20,620 nucleotides of DNA from an uncultured Clostridia bacterium (GTDB taxonomy: Bacteria; Bacillota; Clostridia; Oscillospirales; CAG-272), in the NCBI GenBank assembly GCA_904502055.1, contig CAJGDZ010000011.1, positions 1 through 20,620 on the forward strand, given 5' to 3'. Shown here piece by piece: positions 6,287-14,185 of the stretch. Numbering within the stretch: position 1 is the first letter of the stretch; every line of letters starts with the position of its first letter. The position numbers were made by a program, and so were the translations under genes. The notes beneath the pieces are model-generated. The model saw only the letters and a list, made by a program, of their open reading frames with translations, was not told the DNA's origin and searched no databases.

Positions 6287-9200
6287 ATGATGAAAGCAAC
6301 CAATGCGGCAAGAGTGGTTCGCCTGCTTATGGCGACGTTTCTTGTGGCGATCGCCCTGCTTGGCTGTATGCTTACGGCCTCGGCGGATGACCTTACGTGG
6401 AATCTGCTGACCGACGTGGACGCCGGCTATACGGTGGTCGATATCAACGAAAAGCCGGACGAGCGCGGCAAGGTGTGGCGCGAGGAGTCGGACGATTTCG
6501 GCCCTTACATTTATAACGCCAACGGAAGAATGGGTGCTCTCCAGATCAATGACGAGCAGAACATTTTTGGATCGTATCAGACCTTCTCGGTCGAGGGCGA
6601 TTTCTATTTTGACGCGTTCCCCACGGGTATGCGTGACGGTAAGTATACACCCGAGGACCGTCCCTTGTCCTTCATTTGTTGGATATACAACGATTTGAGT
6701 GGAAATGCGGTCAACTTTAACGCGATCCGCTTGGACAGCCAGGGATATATTTACACCAATACCACCGGTAGCTCCAAGACCAACGTGCGCGTTCCTGCGG
6801 GAAAGTGGGTCAACATTCGTTGCGTCTTCACGCCCAAGAGCGGTCAGTGTGAGATGTATATCGACGGAGAGAAGGAGCTTGACTTCATGATCGCGGCTTT
6901 CGACCACGAGACACGTATCTCGGGCGCGATCCGCTACTTCGACTCCTTCTATTCCTACAAAGCAAGAATGAAGAACCTCATCGTGAAGACCGACAGCGAT
7001 TACGTGATCGGTAAGCGCGTGGAGGAGGCGGCCGATTTCGTTGGTTATCAGACCACCAAGGCCAAGGACGATAGCTTCTCGCTGCGTACGCTGATGGGCT
7101 TGAACAGCACCGAGTTCAACCGCGTCGGTTATGAGATCCTTGCGCTGGAGATGGACGAGGACGGCAACGTCTTTGCCGATACGTATGCCGGCCGCACCAA
7201 GGTGGTGTATGAGTCGGTCAAGGATGCGGCAGGGAACGCCTTCGGTGCCAAGGACACGTTTGGATACGATTATGTGGCGGCGGTCGAGGTGACCGATCTT
7301 CCCGAATATCCCGAATACGGCTTTTTGGAGCTGGTTGTCCGCCCCTACGTTTTAGGAATGAACGGTATTCGCGTTTACGGCAAGGCCACCATTCTCGTTT
7401 ACAGCGGTGAGACCGATGACGAGGGCTATCCGGTCTGCGTGCGCCGCGACGACCGCTTCTTCAAGGTGACGGCAAGCGACGATACGCAGGTGTATGACGC
7501 TCCCGAGTATGCGGTGGCAGACTTTGGCTCCACGGATGTTCTTCAGGCCAAAAATATGGATGCAAGCAATGCGGCACCGCAGAGAGCCTCGTACTTCAAA
7601 TTCGTGCTTCCCGCCGACATTGCCAAGGCGGCCGAGACCGCGGCCTCGGCCAAGCTTTACATCTGCGTGCAGAACCTTGACAACCGCAATCCCGCGGAGC
7701 AGCTTTACGACCTCATTGTGCACGCGACGGGCACCGACTGGAGCGAGCACACGCTTAACGTAAAGACCCGCTCCGCACAGGCTCCCGTGCAGGAATACAT
7801 CGGTCAGACGGCCGTGCAGGACGATCTTTACTTTACGGTGGATATCACCCAGTATCTGCGCGAGCAGATGCTCAACGACGACGGCTCGATGACGGTGTCC
7901 TTCCGCGTGACCACCGAGGGTCACTCGGACGCCAAGCTGGTTTACCTGCACTCCAAGGAGTCCAAGCTCGGCCTTGTGCCTTACATCGAGATCGTAACCA
8001 CCACCTACGAGCATCCCGTTAACATTGAAAAATACGGCAACGACGGCTATGAGCCTTGGGGCTATGCGGAATATCTCACGGACTGGTGGTTTGACGACGT
8101 AAGAGATAAGCTCTGTCCTATCGACGAGAACGGAAACAAGATCTATTACGAGATCGACGATTTCAACGCCAACGGCTACGGTGCTACGGTAGCGACGGGC
8201 GACTTCACGGTGGAGATGCCCTGGCAGCAGACGCAGTGGACCGAGACGGGTATTCTTCCCGTGGAAAGATGGAAGGAAAACCGCTTCTCGCGCACGCTCA
8301 GCACGCTGGGTACCAGCACCGCAAACGCTTTCCTTGAATCCGAGTATGCGGATTGGATCGCCGAGTATGACAGCTATGGCGGCATTACCAATGCCGGCTT
8401 TACGGGTACGGCAACCGGCTTCTTCCACGTGGAGCATCACGGAGGCAGACCTTACATCATCGACCCGCTGGGCAATCCCTATTTTGCCATCGGTATGAAC
8501 GAGGTTATCATCCGCGGTACGCAGAACCAGCAGGACTACGCGCTTGCCAAGTTCGGCAGCAAGGAGGCCTATTATGCGGCGATGAGCGAGTCGCTCCGCG
8601 GTATGGGTGTCAACACCACCGCGGCGGGAAGCGCCATTGAGGAGCTGATGGCGATCGAGAACGGCCTCAACTTTATCATCAGTCTTGATGGTGTGGGCTC
8701 TTACATGAAGACACTGGGACGTACCGCGCTTGCCGAGGGTCTTATGCCCTTCAACAACACGCGCTGTGCCTTTGACCCCGGTCTTGAGAGATATGCGCGC
8801 AAGGCCATTACCCGTACGTTGGAGCAATACGGCTACGCCGATAATCCCAGAATTTTCGGTTACACGACCGATAACGAGCTTCCCTCCGAGCTCAATATGC
8901 TGGATAACTACCTGACGCTTGATCCCAAGGAGGAGAACACCAACGCTTTCTCGTACGCTACGGCTTGGACCTGGCTTGCCAGAAGAATGAACGATCCGTA
9001 TCCGACGCTTGAGAAGTATCTGGCGTCGCCCGAGCTTGAGGAAATGCGCCTGGAATTCCAGGGCTTCTGGTACGCGAGATACTACGACGTGATGAGCCGC
9101 GTGATCGGTGAGCTTGCTCCCAATCAGATGTATCTCGGCTCGCGCGCTAACCTCAACGCGCTGACCGAGGAGTGGATCATTCGTGCCGCAGGCCACTATA

Positions 9201-9976
9201 CCGATATGATCACCGCCAACCTTTACGGCGGTATGAACCCCTCGATCGATACGATCACCAACCTTTACCGTTACTCCGGTGTGCCTTTCATGGTTACCGA
9301 GTTCTTCGCCAAGGGTGCCGATGCGATTGACGCCAACGGCTTTAAGCTGGCAAACTCCACCGGTGCGGGCATTCTGGTTCAGACCCAGAAGGACAGAGGA
9401 GAATACTACGAGCACTACGCGCTGGCACTTCTCGAGTCTAAGGCGTGTGTGGGCTGGACCTGGTACCGCTTCCGCGACAACGACCAGAGCCTGTTTAAGC
9501 AGATCGATACGGGCAAGACCCTGTATATGGCATATGTAATGTACGGAGCTAACGCCGCTCCCGTAACCTTTGCGGACAAGGACGGTAACGTTTACACCAC
9601 CGCTCGGGTCGGCTTCTACGACACCATTTACTCCGGTGACGGTATGGCGTCCAACCAGAACGTAAACAAGGGTGTCTACAACAGCACGTTCTCCTCGACC
9701 GTTACGGTCTATACCTACGACGCAAGCGGCAAGCTGATCGCTTCGATGGGCTATGACGTACAGGATCCCGAGACCGAAACACTCGCTGCGGGTACGGTTT
9801 TGAAGGATCTCAGAGAGGATAAGACGTATACGATCGGACGCGTTGAAAACGCGGACGGCGGCTACACCGAGACCGTGCTTACCGTCTTTGAGGGTAAGTA
9901 CATCGCGCTTGCTAACTCTATCAAGCAGATCAGCAGCCGCGTGATGGGCCTTGTGGGCTACTTTGACGCAAAATAA
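6287..9976 (+). CDS. Secreted multimodular clan GH-A glycoside hydrolase (GH50/agarase-like barrel), paralog 1
   Basis: A 1,229-residue secreted protein. The ATG at 6287 has AGGAG 7 nt upstream; an alternative ATG follows directly at 6290. Residues 1-33 are a signal peptide ending TASA before DDL. A Cys at 27 (LLGC) resembles a lipobox but is absent in the paralogs. Modules: LamG/concanavalin-like (about 35-235), unassigned beta module (about 245-380, GYQTT to RPYV), CBM96/DNRLRE-like (about 395-570), linker with DGYEPWGYAEYL, then a TIM barrel (about 665-1085) resembling GH50 agarases: TGFFHVEHHGGRPYIIDPLG (the barrel entry), GYTTDNELPS with acid/base Glu864, PFMVTEFFAKG with nucleophile Glu1005, and SKACVGWTWYRFRDND. 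Residues about 1110-1229 are a conserved C-terminal module without anchor motifs. It is the most divergent of the four copies. Clan and retaining mechanism are likely; substrate is unknown. Confidence 0.85.
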   Translation: MMKATNAARVVRLLMATFLVAIALLGCMLTASADDLTWNLLTDVDAGYTVVDINEKPDERGKVWREESDDFGPYIYNANGRMGALQINDEQNIFGSYQTFSVEGDFYFDAFPTGMRDGKYTPEDRPLSFICWIYNDLSGNAVNFNAIRLDSQGYIYTNTTGSSKTNVRVPAGKWVNIRCVFTPKSGQCEMYIDGEKELDFMIAAFDHETRISGAIRYFDSFYSYKARMKNLIVKTDSDYVIGKRVEEAADFVGYQTTKAKDDSFSLRTLMGLNSTEFNRVGYEILALEMDEDGNVFADTYAGRTKVVYESVKDAAGNAFGAKDTFGYDYVAAVEVTDLPEYPEYGFLELVVRPYVLGMNGIRVYGKATILVYSGETDDEGYPVCVRRDDRFFKVTASDDTQVYDAPEYAVADFGSTDVLQAKNMDASNAAPQRASYFKFVLPADIAKAAETAASAKLYICVQNLDNRNPAEQLYDLIVHATGTDWSEHTLNVKTRSAQAPVQEYIGQTAVQDDLYFTVDITQYLREQMLNDDGSMTVSFRVTTEGHSDAKLVYLHSKESKLGLVPYIEIVTTTYEHPVNIEKYGNDGYEPWGYAEYLTDWWFDDVRDKLCPIDENGNKIYYEIDDFNANGYGATVATGDFTVEMPWQQTQWTETGILPVERWKENRFSRTLSTLGTSTANAFLESEYADWIAEYDSYGGITNAGFTGTATGFFHVEHHGGRPYIIDPLGNPYFAIGMNEVIIRGTQNQQDYALAKFGSKEAYYAAMSESLRGMGVNTTAAGSAIEELMAIENGLNFIISLDGVGSYMKTLGRTALAEGLMPFNNTRCAFDPGLERYARKAITRTLEQYGYADNPRIFGYTTDNELPSELNMLDNYLTLDPKEENTNAFSYATAWTWLARRMNDPYPTLEKYLASPELEEMRLEFQGFWYARYYDVMSRVIGELAPNQMYLGSRANLNALTEEWIIRAAGHYTDMITANLYGGMNPSIDTITNLYRYSGVPFMVTEFFAKGADAIDANGFKLANSTGAGILVQTQKDRGEYYEHYALALLESKACVGWTWYRFRDNDQSLFKQIDTGKTLYMAYVMYGANAAPVTFADKDGNVYTTARVGFYDTIYSGDGMASNQNVNKGVYNSTFSSTVTVYTYDASGKLIASMGYDVQDPETETLAAGTVLKDLREDKTYTIGRVENADGGYTETVLTVFEGKYIALANSIKQISSRVMGLVGYFDAK

Positions 9977-9988
9977 CAGATTTTCTTT

Positions 9989-10023
9989 GGGGCTGAGTCG
10001 ATGACTCAGCCCCTTTTCTTTTT
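9989..10023 (+). terminator. Terminator of secreted enzyme 1
   Basis: An 11-bp perfect stem GGGGCTGAGTC / GACTCAGCCCC (9989-9999, 10003-10013) with a 3-base loop is followed by TTTTCTTTTT. It begins 12 nt after the stop codon, so the gene is probably transcribed separately from the next paralog. Confidence 0.92.
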
Positions 10024-10075
10024 CAAACTCTGATATGCGGAATGGGTGGAGAGGGAGACGGAAGGTGAAAAATTT

Positions 10076-10091
10076 TTGTGATTTTTCACAA
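10076..10091. promoter_or_regulatory. Palindromic operator-like site TTGTGA-N4-TCACAA
   Basis: A perfect 16-bp inverted repeat, TTGTGATTTTTCACAA, lies 25 bp before the -35 of the upstream promoter of secreted enzyme 2. The half-sites recall Rex operators (TTGTGAA-N4-TTCACAA) and Crp/Fnr sites, but the spacing fits neither exactly. Its identity as an operator is an inference. The 366-bp gap it lies in (9977-10342) holds no gene I can support. Confidence 0.4.
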
Positions 10092-10116
10092 TATTGAAAA
10101 AAGCACAAAAAAACTA

Positions 10117-10145
10117 TTGAAATTTTATCTTTTTTGTGATATTAT
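10117..10145 (+). promoter_or_regulatory. Predicted upstream promoter (P1) of secreted enzyme 2
   Basis: TTGAAA (10117-10122), 17-bp spacer, TATTAT (10140-10145). It would give an untranslated leader of roughly 190 nt, unusually long compared with about 40-50 nt for the other three paralogs. An AGCACAAAA word (10102-10110), the core of the boxes at 3221 and 5945, lies directly before the -35. Confidence 0.55.
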
Positions 10146-10234
10146 GTAAAAGAATTCATCTGTTATAACATTTTCGCTTTTCGTGTCTGCGGACAAAAAA
10201 GTAGAAAATGCAATAAAAATAGTTAAAAAATGCA

Positions 10235-10263
10235 TTCCCACGGCATTCTTAGTGTGGTATACT
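10235..10263 (+). promoter_or_regulatory. Predicted downstream promoter (P2) of secreted enzyme 2, within an inverted repeat
   Basis: An extended -10, TGG-TATACT (10255-10263), stands 17 bp after TTCCCA (10235-10240, four of six matches to TTGACA), 79 bp before the ATG. The -35 lies in the left arm of an inverted repeat TTCCCAC (10235-10241) / GTGGGAA (10264-10270), whose right arm abuts the -10. This arrangement would suit a repressor site, or a hairpin in transcripts from P1. Confidence 0.45.
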
Positions 10264-10342
10264 GTGGGAAAGCCTTTCGCTTTCAGAAGTGTCATCTTTG
10301 TTTATACACGATCCGAAAAAATTTACGTAAGGAAGGAATCTT

Positions 10343-13300
10343 ATGAAACGAACGAACAACAAACACATTTCGAGGCTGCTTTTTGCGGTGGTGCTTGTGG
10401 CGCTGACGCTGGCCGGCCTTATGGTCTCGGCTTCGGCGGCAGACCTTGAGTGGAATCTTCTGACCGATACCGAGGCAGGCTATCGCGTCGAGGATATGCA
10501 CAGCAAATGGGAGCGCGGTACCGAGGAAGACGGTACGGTTTACATGAAGAATACGAGTAACAAGGGTGGCGCGCTTTACATTTATGACGACCAGAACATT
10601 CTGGGAAGCTACCTGACCTTCTCGCTGGAGGGTGACTTTTACTTTGAAAGCTTCCCCCAAGGTCTGAGAGATGGCCAGTATACGCCGGATGAAAAGCCGA
10701 TCTCCTTCCTCTCTTGGAACTACAGAGACAAGGCAAGCGGAAACATTGCGGCGTGGAATGCCATCCGTCTGGACAGCCAGGGCTACATCCATACCAAGGC
10801 AGACGGCACGGAGAAGACCGACGTTCAGCTTGAGACCGGCAAATGGTACAACATCCGCTGCGTATTCACGCCCAAGAGCGGCTTCAGCGAGATGTTTGTT
10901 AACGGCAAAAAGGTTCTGGACTTCACCATTACCCGTTTTAACCCCGACAAACACGTTTCGGACGCGGTCCGTTATTTCGATGGCTACTACGAATGGGGTG
11001 CTACGATGAAGAACATCATCGTAAAGACCGATAGTGACTATACCATCGAGCTCAAGCGCGAGAGCTCTGCCGACTACATCGGCTACCAGACCACCAAGCC
11101 CGAGAGCGGCGCGTTCTCGGCGCGTATGGTTCTCGGTGTGAACAGCACCGACTTTAACCGCGTGGGCTATGAGGCGCTGGTGCTTGTTAAGGATGAGGAC
11201 GGCAATGTCCTGAGCGATCCGCTTTCACTTCGTGTCAAGGAGATCTATGAGACGCTCACCGACGCGTCAGGGAACACTTACGCCATCAAAGAACTGTATG
11301 ATTACAACTACGCGGCAGCTTTGGAGATCCACGACCTGCCGCTGGAGCCGACGGGCGATTACTTCGAATTGGTGCTTCGCCCCTATGTTCTCGGCATGGA
11401 CGGTATTCGCCGCTACGGTGTAGCCGCTACCTTCATTTACAACGGTGAGATCGATGACGAGGGCTATCCGCTCCTTGCCATTCAGAACAACAAGCGTTAC
11501 ACGGTTGAGGCCTCCGACGATACCTTTATCTACAAGGGCGGTATAGAGCTTGAGACCAAGGACAACGGCGCGGAAAAGCTGCTGGTTGTCCGTAACCCCG
11601 GCAATGAGAATACGGGCCAGTTCCGTGCGGCTTACTTCAAGTTCACCCTTGAGCCTCGCGTGCTTAAGGCGCTGGAGACCGCTACGGCGGCCAAGCTCCG
11701 CATTTACATCAAGAGCCACGAGACCAACATGAACCGTAAGGGCTATGATATGATCCTGCACGGTGCGGGCGCCGATTGGGACGAGCATTCGCTCAATTAC
11801 AACAACCACAGAACATTGGCACCCACCTTTGAGGAGCTCGGACGCGGCGATTATGAGCTGGGAAGCTATTTCACGGTGGACGTTCTTCCGTACCTTCAGG
11901 AGCAGATGATGTACAACTACAGCGAGGACGGCTCGCTGTCGGTGGCCTTCCGCCTCATGAACGAGGGACACGACGATACCATTGCGGTGCTTGTCAGCGC
12001 CAAGGAGTCGGGCTACATTCCGGTCATTGAGCTGGAAAACTCGATGTATTACCCGGTTCTTAACCTCAACAAGGCCATCAACAAGGGCTACGAGCCCTGG
12101 GGCTATGCCGAGCACCTGGTGAACGAGTGGTTTGACGAGATCATAGATAAGGTGTATCCGAAGGATGAGAACGGAAACCTCATTTACCACGAGATCGACG
12201 ATTTTGCTCCCGAGGGCTACGGCGCGACCGAGGCTACGGGTGACTTTACCCGTGAGCTTATCTGGAAAAACGGCACGGTCTGGGCCAACAACGCCGCCAC
12301 CGGCTACAAGGTAAAGGAGAGCGACTGGAACACGATACGCTTTGCGCGTACGCTTTCGACGCTGGGAACCAGTGCCGCGGTTGCCTTCCTTGAGACCGAT
12401 CTTGCCGAGATGATCGCCGAGCACGATATTTACGGTGGTATCACCAACGCCGGCTTTACCGGCGAGGCTACCGGCTTCTTCCACACCGAAAAGCATGGCG
12501 GCAGAGTCTACGTCATTGACCCGCTTGGCAATCCCTTCATCGCGCAGGGTATCAACACGGTGGTGCTGGGTGACTCGCAAAATCACCAGGACTTCTCCAT
12601 CACCGGCTACGGCCTTGAGGAGGTCTATTTTGAGCGTATCACCAAGGAGCTTAAGGAGACCGGCATCAATCTGGCGGCGGTAAGCTCGCACGCCGATATG
12701 CTTAATGTGCCGAACGGTCTTCCCATCATTGTCAGCGTAAGCACCAACGGCAAATATATGAGCTCGATCGGCCGTCCGCAGGTCAGCGAGGGTGTGTTCC
12801 CCTATAACAACACCATTAACGTCTTTGACCCCGATTTTGTCAAGATGGCAAACGAGACGGCGGCTATGACCATTTCGGAGGGCGGCTATGCCGATAACCC
12901 CTTCATCTTCGGTTACACCTCGGACAACGAGCTTCCCTCGGGTGACGACATTTTGACGCGTTATCTGACGCTTGACCCCAAGGAGGAGCCCACCAACAGC
13001 TTCTCGTATGCAGTGGCGTGGACCTGGCTTAAGCACCGAATGGGAACCGAGTGCCCGACACTTGACGAGTACTATGAGCATCCCGATCTTCTGAAGATGA
13101 ACAACGAGTTCCTGGGCTTTATCTACGCGCGCTACTACCGCGTGACGCGTGAGGCCATCGAGGTGCTTGACCCCAACCATATGTATATCGGCTCGCGTAT
13201 CAACGGTACGCTTTACGATTGTGAGGACTTCCACAGAGCGTGCGGCTACTATCTGGACATCATTACGGCAAACCTCTACGGCGGTCTCAATCCGAGCGGA

Positions 13301-14029
13301 ACCAGAATGACCGGTATGTATCGCAATTCGGGCATTCCGTTTATCGTGACCGAGTTCTTCGCCAAGGGCATTGACGCGATCGATGCCAACGGCTATCCGA
13401 TGGCCAACTCGACGGGTGCCGGTATTCTGGTCAACACCCAGCAGGACAGAGCCGACTACTACGAGCACTATTCGCTGGCTATGATCGAATCCAAGGCCTG
13501 CGTGGGCTGGATCTGGTACCGCTTCCGCGACAATGACCAGAGCATCTACACATCCGAGGACGGCAGACGGTTTATTATGCTTCACATGGTTTACGGCGTG
13601 GGAGCACATCCCAACACGCTGATGGACGTGGATACCGGTGAGATCCTCCCGGCGGCGCAGGTCGGCACGCTGACCACCGTCTATAAGGGCGAGGGTCTGG
13701 CCTCCAACCAGAACGTCAACAAGGGTCTTTACAACGGCAACTTCTCTTCGACAGTGGTTATCTATGAGTATGACAACAGCGGCAAGCTGATCTCGTCGAA
13801 GGGCTATGACGTCGAGGATCCCGACAGCCGCGAGCCCGAGGAGGGAACTGTGGTCGTGGCCAAGGACGGCAGCGGCAGCTTTACGATCGGAAAGGCTGTA
13901 AATGCCGACGGCAGCTACACGGAGACCGTTCTTACGGCTTACAAGGGTCAGTACGTGGCGTTTGCCAATGCGATCAAAAACATCAGCGATCATATGATGG
14001 GTCTTATCACCTATTTTGACGCCGAATAA
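10343..14029 (+). CDS. Secreted multimodular clan GH-A glycoside hydrolase (GH50/agarase-like barrel), paralog 2
   Basis: A 1,228-residue protein; the start at 10343 follows AAGGAAGG by 6 nt. The signal peptide covers 1-32 (core RLLFAVVLVALTLAGLMV, end VSASA). Modules in order: LamG-like (about 34-232; GDFYFESFPQG, WYNIRCVFTPKSGFSEMFVN), unassigned beta module (240-375; GYQTTKPESGAFSARMVLGV, RPYVLGMDGIRRYG), CBM96/DNRLRE-like (389-565; SDDTFIY, DWDEHSLNYNN, YFTVDVLPYLQEQ, AKESGYIPVIELE), linker (GYEPWGYAEHLVNEWFDE at 582-599), TIM barrel (about 665-1085) and C-terminal module (about 1115-1228). The predicted acid/base is Glu863 (YTSDNELPS) and the nucleophile Glu1004 (FIVTEFFAKG). No sorting signal, dockerin or membrane segment is seen at the C-terminus, so it is probably released or held by its binding modules. 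It has its own promoter region and terminator. Confidence 0.87.
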   Translation: MKRTNNKHISRLLFAVVLVALTLAGLMVSASAADLEWNLLTDTEAGYRVEDMHSKWERGTEEDGTVYMKNTSNKGGALYIYDDQNILGSYLTFSLEGDFYFESFPQGLRDGQYTPDEKPISFLSWNYRDKASGNIAAWNAIRLDSQGYIHTKADGTEKTDVQLETGKWYNIRCVFTPKSGFSEMFVNGKKVLDFTITRFNPDKHVSDAVRYFDGYYEWGATMKNIIVKTDSDYTIELKRESSADYIGYQTTKPESGAFSARMVLGVNSTDFNRVGYEALVLVKDEDGNVLSDPLSLRVKEIYETLTDASGNTYAIKELYDYNYAAALEIHDLPLEPTGDYFELVLRPYVLGMDGIRRYGVAATFIYNGEIDDEGYPLLAIQNNKRYTVEASDDTFIYKGGIELETKDNGAEKLLVVRNPGNENTGQFRAAYFKFTLEPRVLKALETATAAKLRIYIKSHETNMNRKGYDMILHGAGADWDEHSLNYNNHRTLAPTFEELGRGDYELGSYFTVDVLPYLQEQMMYNYSEDGSLSVAFRLMNEGHDDTIAVLVSAKESGYIPVIELENSMYYPVLNLNKAINKGYEPWGYAEHLVNEWFDEIIDKVYPKDENGNLIYHEIDDFAPEGYGATEATGDFTRELIWKNGTVWANNAATGYKVKESDWNTIRFARTLSTLGTSAAVAFLETDLAEMIAEHDIYGGITNAGFTGEATGFFHTEKHGGRVYVIDPLGNPFIAQGINTVVLGDSQNHQDFSITGYGLEEVYFERITKELKETGINLAAVSSHADMLNVPNGLPIIVSVSTNGKYMSSIGRPQVSEGVFPYNNTINVFDPDFVKMANETAAMTISEGGYADNPFIFGYTSDNELPSGDDILTRYLTLDPKEEPTNSFSYAVAWTWLKHRMGTECPTLDEYYEHPDLLKMNNEFLGFIYARYYRVTREAIEVLDPNHMYIGSRINGTLYDCEDFHRACGYYLDIITANLYGGLNPSGTRMTGMYRNSGIPFIVTEFFAKGIDAIDANGYPMANSTGAGILVNTQQDRADYYEHYSLAMIESKACVGWIWYRFRDNDQSIYTSEDGRRFIMLHMVYGVGAHPNTLMDVDTGEILPAAQVGTLTTVYKGEGLASNQNVNKGLYNGNFSSTVVIYEYDNSGKLISSKGYDVEDPDSREPEEGTVVVAKDGSGSFTIGKAVNADGSYTETVLTAYKGQYVAFANAIKNISDHMMGLITYFDAE

Positions 14030-14041
14030 CATACAAATCTC

Positions 14042-14073
14042 ATCGGGCCCGATGTATATCGGGCCCGATTTTT
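14042..14073 (+). terminator. Terminator of secreted enzyme 2
   Basis: A 12-bp perfect stem ATCGGGCCCGAT (14042-14053) pairs with an identical arm (14058-14069) across GTAT and is followed by TTTTT. Each arm is itself a palindrome, so the element is at once an inverted and a direct repeat. It starts 12 nt after the stop codon. Confidence 0.9.
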
Positions 14074-14080
14074 CTTATGG

Positions 14081-14097
14081 CTTTTTTCTAAGTTTTT
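14081..14097 (+). promoter_or_regulatory. 17-bp conserved upstream element, copy 1
   Basis: CTTTTTTCTAAGTTTTT occurs here and, identically, at 17900-17916, each time starting exactly 32 bp before the TTTACA of the following promoter. Sequences on either side differ, so it may be a regulator site or an AT-rich UP-like element. It begins 8 nt after the previous terminator and is not part of it. Confidence 0.5.
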
Positions 14098-14112
14098 TTG
14101 TCTTTTTTTCTC

Positions 14113-14141
14113 TTTACAATTGAATTGGGCTGTGATACAAT
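14113..14141 (+). promoter_or_regulatory. Predicted promoter of secreted enzyme 3
   Basis: TTTACA (14113-14118), 17-bp spacer with a TGTGA end, TACAAT (14136-14141), 44 bp before the start codon at 14186. Confidence 0.75.
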
Positions 14142-14185
14142 GTATAAGGTGTATTTTAGAAATTTTCCGCAAAAGGAGAAATGCG

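Noticed and set aside
6362..6370. Possible lipoprotein signal (LLGC) in paralog 1
   Set aside because: The -2 residue Leu is atypical for a lipobox, the Cys is absent in the three paralogs, and a standard cleavage site (ASA) follows at the same place as in them.
5948..6907. Minus-strand open frame spanning the GH63/paralog 1 intergenic region
   Set aside because: It runs antisense into paralog 1 and across its promoter, shows no domain and translates AT-rich intergenic DNA into low-complexity Phe/Lys/Arg sequence.
7352..10108. Very long open frame on the minus strand opposite paralog 1; similar ones at 11267-14032, 14582-17833 and 18494-20140
   Set aside because: The plus-strand frames have coherent domains, signal peptides, ribosome binding sites and catalytic motifs. 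The antisense frames have Val/His/Arg-rich low-information protein, no domains and appear opposite every paralog in the same register, as expected from codon bias.
10183..10449. Small 88-residue open frame before paralog 2
   Set aside because: It overlaps the signal-peptide coding region of paralog 2 in another frame and has no ribosome binding site; the region is better explained as promoter and leader.
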